The notes below the pieces were generated by a model. It was given only the letters and a program-made list of their open reading frames with translations. It made no database searches and had not been told where the DNA came from. This document shows positions 1 through 10,381 of a DNA stretch of 64,000 nucleotides, one piece after another. The position numbers were made by a program, and so were the translations under genes. The DNA is taken from positions 1 to 64,000 of the forward strand of contig JAHFNH010000004.1 of assembly GCA_023267435.1 (NCBI GenBank), given 5' to 3'. The DNA comes from Candidatus Nomurabacteria bacterium (GTDB lineage Bacteria > Patescibacteria > Paceibacteria > UBA9973). Each line of letters opens with the position of its first letter. Position 1 is the first letter of the stretch.

Positions 1-1254
<1,254 letters not shown>

Positions 1255-1512
1255 TTGAAAAATGTCCCAATCCTAATTTATTAGGATTGTGGGCCTCGCC
1301 TCAAGCGAGGTTCAAAGAAATTTAATTTATTAAACTTCTGGATTTATTGAGTCGGTATTGTGTCGCTCAATTGACGACACAATAGTTTGCTTGAACTTAA
1401 AACAATCTGACAAGCGTGGAAAGACATGCACCAAAAAAGTTTCCGCCTCTACGGCGGATCAGCCGATGAGGCTGAAAGGAACGAAACAAAACAAAGCACA
1501 GCAAACTCCTAA
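1255..1512 (+). other. Post-16S trailer with hairpins, no tRNA or 23S
   Basis: This stretch follows the 16S 3' end and runs to a terminator, with no 23S or tRNA in it. It holds stable hairpins at 1266-1293 (AATCCTAA/TTAGGATT), 1294-1310 (CCTCGC/GCGAGG) and 1356-1384 (TATTGTGTCG/CGACACAATA, 10 perfect pairs), then a REP-like palindrome. The hairpins may guide rRNA processing, which is inference. A 77-codon reading frame here shows no protein-like features and is not called. Confidence 0.6.
1443..1472 (+). repeat. REP-like palindromic repeat, copy A
   Basis: A 30-base imperfect palindrome beginning CCGCCTCTACGGCGGATC and closing with GATGAGGC. It can fold as nested hairpins. It is nearly identical to the copy at 33963 (one extra A), matches the reverse complement of the copy at 55070, and its first half matches 14144-14162. 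Located between genes. Confidence 0.75.
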
Positions 1513-1540
1513 AAAACCACCAAGAAATTGGTGGTTTTTG
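1513..1540 (+). terminator. Intrinsic terminator of the 16S unit
   Basis: AAAACCACCAA/TTGGTGGTTTT hairpin with a GAAA loop followed by a T run. It ends the 16S transcript about 260 bases after the mature end, which argues that 23S and 5S are not co-transcribed here. Confidence 0.85.
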
Positions 1541-1556
1541 TGTTTTCAGGTTACTA

Positions 1557-1584
1557 TTGACTTTATATTAAAATATAGTATTCT
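1557..1584 (+). promoter_or_regulatory. Sigma70-type promoter for small membrane protein
   Basis: TTGACT, 16-base spacer, TATTCT, located just after the 16S terminator and about 45 bases before the ATG at 1631. Confidence 0.5.
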
Positions 1585-1630
1585 AATATAGAAAATAATT
1601 AATAGTACAAATAATTTAAAAAATAATAAT

Positions 1631-1810
1631 ATGAAAATACCATTTTTGATTATCGGAGTCTTATGTGCTATTTCTATAGAAATAGGCATTTGTTTTTCAT
1701 TCCCAGCAGTTGATAAATTTCTTACGTTTGGGATTGGCGTTTTTGTTGTAGTAATAATTTATTTACTGGCTTGTATAGTAGATTATCTGCAAAAAATTGC
1801 TAAAAAATAA
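1631..1810 (+). CDS. Small two-helix membrane protein (59 aa)
   Basis: An ATG-started frame of 59 codons. It encodes two hydrophobic segments (about residues 3-22, with IIGVLCAISIEIGI, and 29-50, with FGIGVFVVVIIYLLACIV) and a lysine-rich tail IAKK. No family is recognised. Support for a real gene is a TTGACT promoter upstream, a terminator immediately downstream and membrane-protein-like composition. No SD precedes it (AAATAATAATATG). Being flanked by terminators on both sides, it forms its own transcription unit between 16S and uvrA. Confidence 0.6.
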   Translation: MKIPFLIIGVLCAISIEIGICFSFPAVDKFLTFGIGVFVVVIIYLLACIVDYLQKIAKK

Positions 1811-1830
1811 AAATTTACAAAAGTTTTCAA

Positions 1831-1862
1831 AAACCGTCTCAATATTGAGGCGGTTTCTTTTT
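1831..1862 (+). terminator. Intrinsic terminator
   Basis: AACCGTCTCAA/TTGAGGCGGTT hairpin followed by TTTCTTTTT, ending the small membrane protein unit. Confidence 0.85.
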
Positions 1863-1873
1863 ATCAATTTGTG

Positions 1874-1882
1874 TGTTATAAT
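1874..1882 (+). promoter_or_regulatory. Extended -10 promoter of uvrA
   Basis: TGTTATAAT (TGN plus TATAAT) lies 80 bases before the uvrA ATG, giving a leader of about 70 bases. No good -35 is seen, as is usual with an extended -10. Confidence 0.6.
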
Positions 1883-1895
1883 AGTCTCATAATTT

Positions 1896-1947
1896 AATAG
1901 TTACCCCTAAGCGCAAGCGGTGGGGATGTTTGCGTATTTGAGCTATT
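1896..1947 (+). promoter_or_regulatory. Putative pseudoknot in uvrA leader
   Basis: CCCC (1904-1907) can pair with GGGG (1922-1925), while CGCAAGC (1912-1918) can pair with GTTTGCG (1928-1934). The two helices interleave, forming an H-type pseudoknot. An outer AATAG/CTATT pair (1896-1900 with 1943-1947) could close it. No known riboswitch consensus was recognised. It sits between the promoter and the uvrA start, so a regulatory role is possible. Confidence 0.4.
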
Positions 1948-1961
1948 TTTAAAATAATTTT

Positions 1962-4562
1962 ATGAATAAAAAACAAACAACAGAAGGAGTAATAAGAGTT
2001 AAAGGAGCAAGAACTCACAATCTGAAAAATATCAGTGTGGAAATGCCACGCGGTAAAATGATCGCCTTTACTGGACTTTCAGGTTCCGGCAAGAGTTCTT
2101 TGGCTTTCGATACTATATTTGCGGAAGGGCAGAGACGTTATGTGGAATCTTTGTCTTCTTATGCGCGTCAGTTTTTGAAACAGATGGCCAAGCCAGATGT
2201 GGATGAGATCGAAGGTTTGAGTCCAGCAATTTCCATCGATCAAAAATCTCGTTCCAATAATCCTCGTTCGACAGTGGCGACTATCACAGAAATATACGAT
2301 TATCTGCGTGTTCTTTATGCGCGCGTCGGTCGCCCGTACTGTCTGATTTGCGGAGATGAAATTAAAAAACTTTCTAATGAAGAAATAATCAGATTCGTAA
2401 TGGAAAAGATTTCTAAACTTTCTAGTCCAAAGAAAAAAGTGATGGGTGTGGAATTCGACGATACTCCAATCCAAATATTTGCTCCGGTGGTACGAGGAAG
2501 AAAAGGTGAGTACTATCAGCTTCTTTATGATTTACTCGGTAAAGGTTATGCGAAAGTGCGCGTAGACGGTGTGATGAAGAACTTGCGTGAACGCGTAGAA
2601 CTCTCCAAAACTAAAAAACACGATATAGATGTATTAGTAGATGAATTTTCTGCGCACGAATTTGCAGTGAAAGATATGAAAGACATCGAGCTTCGTTTAG
2701 CTGAGTCTGTCGAACGAGCGCTTCTTGAGTCTGACGGTTTGGTAAAAGTAGTCATTAATAAAGAAGAGTCGCTTTTGTCTGCGAAATTTTCTTGCCCGAA
2801 AGACGGCTTTTCATTTCCAGAAATAGAACCTCGTCTATTTTCTTTCAACTCTCCGCACGGAGCATGTCCGACTTGTCATGGTCTCGGCACGAAACATATG
2901 TTTGGAGATGATGCTTGTGATGAATGTCAGGGTAAAAGATTGCGTCCGGAAGCACTGCATGTGTACCTAGGTCACGGAGGAGAAAATAAAAATGGCATTA
3001 GTATCGTCGACTTCACTGCACTTTCCATCGAAGACGCGGTCGAATATTTTAATAAACTAAAATTGACTCCTCAGGAAAAAGAAATTTCTGCGGTACTTTT
3101 GCGCGAGATCGAGTCTCGCCTGGAATTTTTGATGAACGTCGGTTTGGAATATTTATCTCTCGATCGGAGGGCGAATACACTCTCGGGTGGAGAAGCGCAA
3201 AGAATTCGTCTCGCGTCTCAGCTCGGGTCTCGACTTGTCGGTGCACTTTATGTGTTAGATGAGCCGACGATTGGTCTTCATCAGCGCGACAATGAAAAAC
3301 TCATCAAGACTCTTACCAACCTCCGAGATTTAGGAAATACGATTATTGTCGTCGAACACGATGAGGATACGATTTACTCTTCCGACTATATTGTGGACAT
3401 CGGTCCGAAGGCGGGAGTGCATGGAGGAGAAATTATTGTTGCCGACTATTTAGACAAATTACTCACCGCTCCGAAGAATACTTCGAAGTCTCGCACACTC
3501 GCATATTTGCGTGGAGAAGAAAAAATTCCCATTCCAGAAAAAAGGAGAGAAGGAGAGAAGGGGAGTTTGAAAGTTGTCGGTGGAAAAATTTTCAGTATAA
3601 AAAATTTGAATGCAGAAATTCCTCTCGGACGATTGGTCTCGATCACCGGAGTTTCTGGTTCCGGGAAATCTTCCTTCATGTACGAGATACTCCACAAAAA
3701 TTTACAAGCGAAGTTCGAAAGAAAATACCGCAGTGCGCAAATTTTTAATTGCGCATCTTTTTCCGGTTCCGAATATTTACAGAGAGTCGTGCTCATCGAC
3801 CAGTCACCGATCGGAAGAACTCCTCGCTCAAACATCGCGACATACACCGGAGCGTTCGTGCATGTTCGTGATCTTTTTTCGGCGACCGAAGAGTCTCGTT
3901 TTCGTGGTTGGGGTCAGAGCAGATTTTCTTTCAATGTGAAAGGCGGACGATGCGAAGCTTGTGAAGGAAATGGAGAGATAGCAGTCGAGATGCATTTCTT
4001 GCCGACAGTGTATGTGACATGCGATGTGTGTAATGGAAAAAGATTTGATAAAGAAACTTTGAAAGTAAAATATAAAAAGAAAAATATTTTTGAAGTTTTA
4101 GAAATGACAGTCGAAGAAGGTTTTACTTTTTTTGAAGACATACCTGCGATTTATGACAGACTAAAAACTTTGATGGATGTCGGACTCGGTTATGTGAAAC
4201 TCGGACAAAGTGCGACGACACTTTCTGGCGGTGAAGCGCAACGTGTAAAAATTTCTAGTGAACTTTTCAGACCATACTTAGAAAAAACAATTTATCTTTT
4301 AGACGAGCCGACAGTCGGATTACATTATGATGATGTTCAGAATTTAATAAATGTTTTAGACAAGCTCGTGAACAAAGGAAACAGTGTTGTTGTCATCGAA
4401 CACAATATGGATCTCATAAAATGCAGTGACTATATATTGGACTTTGGACCTGAAGGGGGAGACAAAGGTGGTACGTTAGTAGCGAAGGGAACTCCGGAAG
4501 AAGTCGCCAATCATCCTAAGTCTTTTACGGGTAAGTATCTTAAGAAAGTCTTGAGAAAATAA
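1962..4562 (+). CDS. uvrA: Excinuclease ABC subunit A, compact form
   Basis: UvrA, the damage-scanning ATPase of nucleotide excision repair, which loads UvrB. The 866 residues contain two ABC modules: Walker A GLSGSGKSSL (about 38-48) and GVSGSGKSSF (about 562), signatures LSGGEAQRIRL (about 405) and LSGGEAQRVKI (about 747), Walker B LDEPTIGLHQRD and LDEPTVGLHYDD. The C-terminal zinc module is normal (CEAC and CDVC about 22 residues apart). In the first half CPTCHGLG is followed after about ten residues by CDECQGKRL, whereas in E. coli and Bacillus UvrA, from memory, over 100 residues separate these motifs. The first zinc pair is also changed (CPKDG). The protein is thus about 75 residues shorter than E. 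coli UvrA. uvrC is 7 kb downstream; uvrB is not in the window. No SD precedes the ATG. Confidence 0.97.
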   Translation: MNKKQTTEGVIRVKGARTHNLKNISVEMPRGKMIAFTGLSGSGKSSLAFDTIFAEGQRRYVESLSSYARQFLKQMAKPDVDEIEGLSPAISIDQKSRSNNPRSTVATITEIYDYLRVLYARVGRPYCLICGDEIKKLSNEEIIRFVMEKISKLSSPKKKVMGVEFDDTPIQIFAPVVRGRKGEYYQLLYDLLGKGYAKVRVDGVMKNLRERVELSKTKKHDIDVLVDEFSAHEFAVKDMKDIELRLAESVERALLESDGLVKVVINKEESLLSAKFSCPKDGFSFPEIEPRLFSFNSPHGACPTCHGLGTKHMFGDDACDECQGKRLRPEALHVYLGHGGENKNGISIVDFTALSIEDAVEYFNKLKLTPQEKEISAVLLREIESRLEFLMNVGLEYLSLDRRANTLSGGEAQRIRLASQLGSRLVGALYVLDEPTIGLHQRDNEKLIKTLTNLRDLGNTIIVVEHDEDTIYSSDYIVDIGPKAGVHGGEIIVADYLDKLLTAPKNTSKSRTLAYLRGEEKIPIPEKRREGEKGSLKVVGGKIFSIKNLNAEIPLGRLVSITGVSGSGKSSFMYEILHKNLQAKFERKYRSAQIFNCASFSGSEYLQRVVLIDQSPIGRTPRSNIATYTGAFVHVRDLFSATEESRFRGWGQSRFSFNVKGGRCEACEGNGEIAVEMHFLPTVYVTCDVCNGKRFDKETLKVKYKKKNIFEVLEMTVEEGFTFFEDIPAIYDRLKTLMDVGLGYVKLGQSATTLSGGEAQRVKISSELFRPYLEKTIYLLDEPTVGLHYDDVQNLINVLDKLVNKGNSVVVIEHNMDLIKCSDYILDFGPEGGDKGGTLVAKGTPEEVANHPKSFTGKYLKKVLRK

Positions 4563-4576
4563 GCTTTTAACAAATA

Positions 4577-4603
4577 AAAGTCCCACTTCTGGTGGGGTTT
4601 TTA
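4577..4603 (+). terminator. Intrinsic terminator of uvrA
   Basis: Hairpin GTCCCAC/GTGGGGTT with loop TTCTG, flanked by A and T runs, 15 bases after the uvrA stop. Confidence 0.8.
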
Positions 4604-4942
4604 TTTCTGGTTGCATGTATGAGTTCATTTAATTTTAATACTTATCCACAGTATAGTTATGTATTCTATTTACACTATATATACAGATTGATACAATATA
4701 TGCACATACGTAGTTGTATGTTGTTTAGAAAGTTTTCGCGGAGTTGTTGCCCGGAAACAAAGTTAATTTTGGTTTTAAAAACCAATTTATTTTTTGTTTT
4801 CTGTTTGTTCGTTATTATTTATTAGTGTTTATTATTAGTCGATTTGTTTTTATTAATAATTAGAGCTTTAATAATAAAAATTAAAGCCTAGCAAATTGCG
4901 CCGCGTTTCAATGGATAACGTTGCATGATTTAACAAAATCAT
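4604..4942 (+). promoter_or_regulatory. AT-rich leader/promoter region of the giant surface protein
   Basis: No gene is seen here. A good promoter lies at 4669-4697 (TTTACA, 17-base spacer, TACAAT), implying a 5' leader of about 240 bases. The leader contains a hairpin AGCTTTAAT/ATTAAAGC near 4863-4888. A perfect DnaA-box-like TTATCCACA occurs at 4642-4650, but alone. The start codon at 4943 has no SD. Confidence 0.45.
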
Positions 4943-7900
4943 ATGTTTAAAAAAATATTTGTTTCTTCTTTTATTATCGTCGCATTAACTGTCGGCGCTT
5001 TTGGCATTTCACATAGTGTCGCTGCCGCTCAGACTTCTTTGTGGCAAGTTGCTCAGCAACAAGTCGGAGCAGGAGCATCATCCGATGCACTTGTTTCAGC
5101 TACAAAAAATCTTGCTACTAAGCACGATATAAAGATCCCAGAATGGAGTTGGAATCTTTCTGGAAAATTTGATGTTCGAAAATTATCTTTGTCATTTTTG
5201 AAATCAATTGCATCTCTCGCTTCTTTTGGTAAATCAAATGTTGCGCAAGTAGTTCCCACTACTCCTACTTATACTTACCAATATAGTTTTGGAAGTGCTG
5301 GCCTTGGTAATGGACAACTTCGTTATACTCAGAATCTTACCTCTGATTCAGACGGTAATATTTATGTTGCCGATGCTTACTACAATCGTCCACGTATTCA
5401 AAAATTTGATCAAAACGGAACCTTTCTATTAGGTTGGGGAGGTTACGGTACAGGTGACACTCAATTTGTTGACATAAGCAGTTTAACTTTCTTTAAAGGA
5501 CAAATTTATGTTTCTGAAGTAAATGTTGATGATATAAAAGTTTTTGATACTTCAGGAAATTTTGTTAGAAAAATAGCATTGAGTGTTTCTGGAGAAAGAC
5601 AATATTTTGTGGCTAAGATAGCATTAGATTCAAGAGGTAACATTTATGTTCTTAGTAACAATACTACAAACGTTGTATATAAATTTACAAATTCTGGTAC
5701 TTATGTTTCTTCTTTCCCTGTTGAGAATCCAAACTCTGCAAATGCCTTACAAGGCATCACAGTTGATTCCAATAATAATATTTATGTAACTGGATACAAC
5801 TTTATTCGAGAATTTGATTTAAATGGTACTCTTGTAAAATCTTTTAATGTCAGTAGTTTATTCGGTTTTTATGGTATAACCGTTGATCTTTCTGGTTACG
5901 CTTTTGTTGGTGATAATAGTTACCAACAAGTGGATGAATTTGACCCATCTGGAAATTATTTAGCAAGCTTTAAGAATCCAAGTGGTGCTGCAATTTATGG
6001 TGTGACTCGAATAGGTAATGGTAATATTTATGCTGCTGATTTTCCTAGTCAAGTAGATGTATTTATACCTTCTACTCCTTCTACAATTCCACCAATTATA
6101 ACAATTAATGATCCACTTTATCCTACTGTTGTGAGTACTGGTCAGCAAATGGTTTTTGCTACTGCATTTACAAACGCAAGTGGTGCTGATATGGGAACTT
6201 GTTCATTTATATCAGGAGATGGAAGTATGGTTCCTACATATATTGCTAAAGACAATAATCAGAATGATGTATTAGCTGCAAATTATACATATCTAAAAGA
6301 TGGAACATTTTCAGCTTTATTTGAGTGTGTTTCTCCTCTCGCTGGTACTATTAGTAATACGCCTACTTCTATTATAGCTAGCACTTTAGACACAACTCCT
6401 CCAACAGTTGCTTCTACAAGTCCAACAGATTTATCTACAAATGTTTCTATTAATACAACCATTGAAGCAACCTTTAGTGAAGCGATAGATTGGAAAACTG
6501 CCAATAGCCAAAATGTTGTTCTTCTTGATCCGAACGGTAATCAAGTTGAAGCAACCCTTTCTTCTAATAGTTCTATAGTAGGTGTTCTTTCTCCATCAGT
6601 ACCACTAAATTACAACACAACTTATACAGTGATAATTAAAAGAAATTTTAAAGATTTGGTTACAGGTGGCGTAGTAGCTGGTTTAACTGATCTAGCTGGA
6701 AATGAGATATCTGCTGATTTTGTTTGGTCATTTACCACTGAAGCTAATCCAGTATCTGTAACAATTGGCGCAGTTCTTCCTACGGATACCACAGTCAATA
6801 CAGCAACAGTATTTACTGCTAGTGTTACAAATCCAACTGGCGTTGATTTAGGATCTTGTTATTTCTATGTAGGAATAAAATCTGTAGGTAATATACCTGC
6901 AACCTATGATGTGAAAGCTGGACAAGTCAGTGCAACTTATACTTATGATACAGCTGGAGTTTATAATACCCAATTCTCTTGCAACGGTAGTCTTATAAGT
7001 GTTTCTGGTATTCCAACAGATGTAACTGTGACTAGTACTGTTCCTTCACCTTGTTCTATAACAATGGACAAAGCAAACCCAGATTTCGCTACATCATTAG
7101 GAACCATTTCTTTCGGTGGAGACGTTCTTGTTTCTTCCAACCCTAATTTATTATTCTCTTCAGATAACGGTGTTAAAAATGCTTGGAATAGTAAATATGA
7201 TTTAAACTTGAATTCACCTACAGTCTACATGTTTGACAAAGCAACAGGAGCGACTCTTCAGTTGACCAATGCCGCTTACGACGCAAAAACTCCTAGCTTT
7301 ACATTCGACAAGCCAGCAGTAAATGTATTACTCTCAAAAGCAGCAGGTACTATGTCATACAAGTTTGATAATGGTGGAACAATCACCTTCGATGGTGGCG
7401 CCCTTGTTACATTTGCCGGACTAGAAGCATCTTTCGATGGTGGAACAACTTGGGTAACTTCTTACAAGACTGATCCTTATCCAAAAACATTCATTGTAAG
7501 AGATCCAAAAACACTAACAACTACAGACATCACAAACGTATTACTTGATTCAAAAGCAGGAGCATTCTCTTTCTCAATAGCTCCAGTTTGTGTTGTTCCT
7601 CCTCCACCTTGTTCAACAACTACAACTCTTAACAAAGCAAACCCAGATTTCGCTACATCATTAGGAACCATTTCTTTCGGTGGAGACGTTCTTGTTTCTT
7701 CCAACCCTAATTTAGTAATGTCTGTAGACAATTCTCTTTGGGAAGGAAAACTTGATTTAAACCTTGTAGCCAAAACAAATATTGTTTATCTATGGGACAA
7801 ACAAACAGGAGCTACTCTTCAGTTGACCAATGCCGCTTACGACGCAAAAACTCCTAGCTTCTCATTTGATAAACTACCTACAACAACTGTAGTTGAGTTA

Positions 7901-10294
7901 TCAAAAATGAATACTACTTACACAGCATCAAATGGCGTAGTATTAACTTTTGATCCAAGTACATTCTCTTTAACTATCTTAAATGGATTAATGTCTGTAG
8001 ATAATACAAAATTTGTAACCAGTCTAGGTAAAGCTGAATTATTAAAGTTCTCTACTTTGTATGTACAAGGTAAGTCAGGAGTAGTTACACCAGTAACTAT
8101 GAAAGCTGATTCAAATCTAGGAATAATAGACTTTACATTTACTACAGCAGATACTTGTGGAGTTTCTGATACAGTTGCACCAGTTACAACACTTACAAAT
8201 GTTCCTGCAGTTGTAGACGGACAAAATGGTTGGTTTATAACTTCACCGGTTGTCGGCACACTTACTTGTGCTGATCTTCCAGCAGACAAAACTTCTTCCG
8301 GTTGTAACCAGACATTCTACACTCTTGATAAAGACAGTGAAGTTTCAGGAGTCGCTCCAATAGATTTCAAAATGTACGACGGTATTCATTCTGTCTCTTA
8401 TTACTCAAATGATAAAGCTGGAAATACAGAAGTTGCTCAAAGTGCTTCTTTCTACATAGATTCAGTTGCTCCTTCAACCAATGTTACTTTGATTGACAAG
8501 GACGCAGATAAGTTTATCGAAGCTGTTCAGGTTGATGCAAAAGACGAAACTTCAGGTGTTGCTTATATGAATTATGTAGTCAGCCTAGGTGGAGTTGATG
8601 TTTACAAATCTGATCTTATAAAAGGATCATCCATAGCTATAGATCTTTCTCTTTGGACTAAAGCAGGTAAATCAATAACCATTACTTATTTCGCAACAGA
8701 CAATGCTGGTAATACATCTAAAGATCAAGCTGTTGTTGCAAATTACGATATTTGTCCAGGAGTAGCAGGTCAATATCAAGGTTGTGGTAATAAGAATCAT
8801 GTTATATCAATCGTTCATAATGTTAATAAAATTGCAAAATATGATGACAACGATGAATATAAGGGTGATCGAGCAAATTGCGGAATTACTACAGGTAAAG
8901 ATGGAAAGAAATCAGTTACCGCAGAATGCGACAAAAATGTTTCAGGTGTAGTTGTTAAAGCCTTCCCATTTACTGTTGCTCAGAATATATTAAAGCCGAT
9001 TAATGGTTGGGACGAAAATAATGATGGACAGCCTCGCCAGACATCTCTTGCTGCTCTCTATGCTTCAGGAGCTGAATCAAACTCATGTACTACTATTTCA
9101 GGTTCATGTGACATGGGTCTTCCAGTAGGAAAAGGTGTAGGTCAATTTACTAAATTCATTGATGTTGCTTTGTATACAGTTAAAGATCCATCTTCTGGTA
9201 AGAAGATTGATCTTTATCAATCAAAGGTAAAGAATTTCATGGGTAAAGACCACGAGGATAATAAATCTGTTAGAGAAAGAGATGATAATCACAAGAGTTA
9301 CTATAATTGTGACTCAAGTAGTAAATATCCTAACTTCAGTTCTGATGACTTAAGTAGAGAAAAAGTTTGTCAACAAGAAATTAATGACATGCATGGTACA
9401 AACGATGATAGTACAAACATAAATACTATCGTTACTAAGACTTTCCGTTTCTTGAATCTTGTAAGTAAGGATTCAAATGGTAAAGAAAAAGATGAACCTT
9501 CTACAGCTGGTATTAAGAAAAATTCAGGATCAGAACTAGATGTTATTTATCCAGAATATACTATTTGGGACGGTACAACAGCTCTTTATCCTTTCATTAT
9601 GACTTCAGATTCTGATTGGACTACAGACGTATGTCTCCAAGTTCCAACAGGATATCAGATCTCGGCTGTTTATGATCAGGAAGGAAATATTATCTCAACT
9701 GATCAATGTCAACAGACATTTATCTCTGGTGAAACTAAGACAGTTCTATTTTCAGTTAGCGATGTTGGTTCACCTGAACCTGATTTCACATTTTCTCTTC
9801 AAACCAAGCACCAAGAAGTTCAAACAGGAGGTGGAACAGCACTTCAGCAAACTAACCAGACTCTTAGTGTAGGTGGTATCAGACAAGCAACTAAGGATGT
9901 TGTAGACACTCAGATAGCTCAAGCTATTGCTCCTGTAATCGCTCAGATTAATGCTGACAAGCAGGCTCAATTAGCTCAAGCTGTTCAAGTTCTAGCACCA
10001 GCTGTTAGTCCAGTTGTTATTGCTCAAGCTCCTACACCAATCAGCCAGGTTCAAGCAATAAACTTCTCTAATAATTTGAAATTAGGAAAGAAGGGAACTG
10101 ATGTTAAGGCTCTTCAAGAATACCTTAACAATCACGGCTTTGAAGTTTCCAAGTCAGGTGCAGGTTCAAATGGTATGGAATCTGAATACTTTGGAGGAAA
10201 AACAAAAGCTGCAGTCGTTAAATTCCAAAAGGCCAACAAGCTTCCAGCTACTGGCTTCGTAGGAACAATGACTCGCTCGCTATTGAATAGATAA
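4943..10294 (+). CDS. Giant secreted NHL/Ig-like protein with peptidoglycan-binding C-terminus
   Basis: A 1783-residue exported surface protein. The N-terminus has a signal peptide (MFKKIFV then a hydrophobic stretch ending GISHSVAAAQ). Residues about 110-380 form an NHL-type beta-propeller with repeats such as GNIYVADAY, GNIYVLSNN, NNIYVTGYN and GNIYAADF. Residues about 485-600 form an SbsA/Big_5-type Ig domain (PPTVASTSPTDLSTNV to WSFTTE). A duplicated module starting KANPDFATSLGTISFGGD occurs twice (about 710 and 900). Further Ig-like domains precede a C-terminal PG_binding_1 domain (LKLGKKGTDVKALQEYL to FQKANKLPATG, about 1711-1783) that likely anchors it to the wall. The family role is probably envelope attachment or S-layer-like; the ligand is unknown. 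It is monocistronic, with its own promoter and terminator. Confidence 0.85.
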   Translation: MFKKIFVSSFIIVALTVGAFGISHSVAAAQTSLWQVAQQQVGAGASSDALVSATKNLATKHDIKIPEWSWNLSGKFDVRKLSLSFLKSIASLASFGKSNVAQVVPTTPTYTYQYSFGSAGLGNGQLRYTQNLTSDSDGNIYVADAYYNRPRIQKFDQNGTFLLGWGGYGTGDTQFVDISSLTFFKGQIYVSEVNVDDIKVFDTSGNFVRKIALSVSGERQYFVAKIALDSRGNIYVLSNNTTNVVYKFTNSGTYVSSFPVENPNSANALQGITVDSNNNIYVTGYNFIREFDLNGTLVKSFNVSSLFGFYGITVDLSGYAFVGDNSYQQVDEFDPSGNYLASFKNPSGAAIYGVTRIGNGNIYAADFPSQVDVFIPSTPSTIPPIITINDPLYPTVVSTGQQMVFATAFTNASGADMGTCSFISGDGSMVPTYIAKDNNQNDVLAANYTYLKDGTFSALFECVSPLAGTISNTPTSIIASTLDTTPPTVASTSPTDLSTNVSINTTIEATFSEAIDWKTANSQNVVLLDPNGNQVEATLSSNSSIVGVLSPSVPLNYNTTYTVIIKRNFKDLVTGGVVAGLTDLAGNEISADFVWSFTTEANPVSVTIGAVLPTDTTVNTATVFTASVTNPTGVDLGSCYFYVGIKSVGNIPATYDVKAGQVSATYTYDTAGVYNTQFSCNGSLISVSGIPTDVTVTSTVPSPCSITMDKANPDFATSLGTISFGGDVLVSSNPNLLFSSDNGVKNAWNSKYDLNLNSPTVYMFDKATGATLQLTNAAYDAKTPSFTFDKPAVNVLLSKAAGTMSYKFDNGGTITFDGGALVTFAGLEASFDGGTTWVTSYKTDPYPKTFIVRDPKTLTTTDITNVLLDSKAGAFSFSIAPVCVVPPPPCSTTTTLNKANPDFATSLGTISFGGDVLVSSNPNLVMSVDNSLWEGKLDLNLVAKTNIVYLWDKQTGATLQLTNAAYDAKTPSFSFDKLPTTTVVELSKMNTTYTASNGVVLTFDPSTFSLTILNGLMSVDNTKFVTSLGKAELLKFSTLYVQGKSGVVTPVTMKADSNLGIIDFTFTTADTCGVSDTVAPVTTLTNVPAVVDGQNGWFITSPVVGTLTCADLPADKTSSGCNQTFYTLDKDSEVSGVAPIDFKMYDGIHSVSYYSNDKAGNTEVAQSASFYIDSVAPSTNVTLIDKDADKFIEAVQVDAKDETSGVAYMNYVVSLGGVDVYKSDLIKGSSIAIDLSLWTKAGKSITITYFATDNAGNTSKDQAVVANYDICPGVAGQYQGCGNKNHVISIVHNVNKIAKYDDNDEYKGDRANCGITTGKDGKKSVTAECDKNVSGVVVKAFPFTVAQNILKPINGWDENNDGQPRQTSLAALYASGAESNSCTTISGSCDMGLPVGKGVGQFTKFIDVALYTVKDPSSGKKIDLYQSKVKNFMGKDHEDNKSVRERDDNHKSYYNCDSSSKYPNFSSDDLSREKVCQQEINDMHGTNDDSTNINTIVTKTFRFLNLVSKDSNGKEKDEPSTAGIKKNSGSELDVIYPEYTIWDGTTALYPFIMTSDSDWTTDVCLQVPTGYQISAVYDQEGNIISTDQCQQTFISGETKTVLFSVSDVGSPEPDFTFSLQTKHQEVQTGGGTALQQTNQTLSVGGIRQATKDVVDTQIAQAIAPVIAQINADKQAQLAQAVQVLAPAVSPVVIAQAPTPISQVQAINFSNNLKLGKKGTDVKALQEYLNNHGFEVSKSGAGSNGMESEYFGGKTKAAVVKFQKANKLPATGFVGTMTRSLLNR
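7068..7299 (+). repeat. Internal duplication in surface protein, copy 1
   Basis: Bases 7068-7150 are identical to 7632-7714 over 83 bases, and 7253-7299 match 7814-7860 over 47 bases, while sequence between them has diverged. The patchwork of identical and divergent blocks suggests recent duplication followed by divergence, or gene conversion. Confidence 0.9.
7632..7860 (+). repeat. Internal duplication in surface protein, copy 2
   Basis: Second copy of the module at 7068-7299, in the same reading frame. The shared peptide begins KANPDFATSLGTISFGGDVL and later includes TLQLTNAAYDAKTPSF. Confidence 0.9.
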
Positions 10295-10320
10295 TTATCC
10301 TTCTAGGATTCTTATTGCAA

Positions 10321-10352
10321 AAACACTCCGACTTTCGTCGGAGTGTTTTTGT
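10321..10352 (+). terminator. Intrinsic terminator of surface-protein gene
   Basis: AAACACTCCGAC/GTCGGAGTGTTT with loop TTTC, then a T run: a 12-pair perfect stem. Confidence 0.95.
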
Positions 10353-10381
10353 TTTAATTTTATGTTAATATTAAAACTATT

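Noticed and set aside
1443..1490. Possible hammerhead ribozyme (CCGATGA ... GAAA)
   Set aside because: The core would need CUGAUGA, and the required stem II does not pair. The segment matches the REP-like repeat instead.
1358..1591. 77-codon frame after 16S
   Set aside because: It covers rRNA-trailer hairpins, a REP-like repeat and a terminator, and the product has no protein-like pattern.
4642..4650. TTATCCACA DnaA box as replication origin
   Set aside because: Only single boxes occur here and at 13822; there is no cluster, AT-rich unwinding element pair or dnaA gene.
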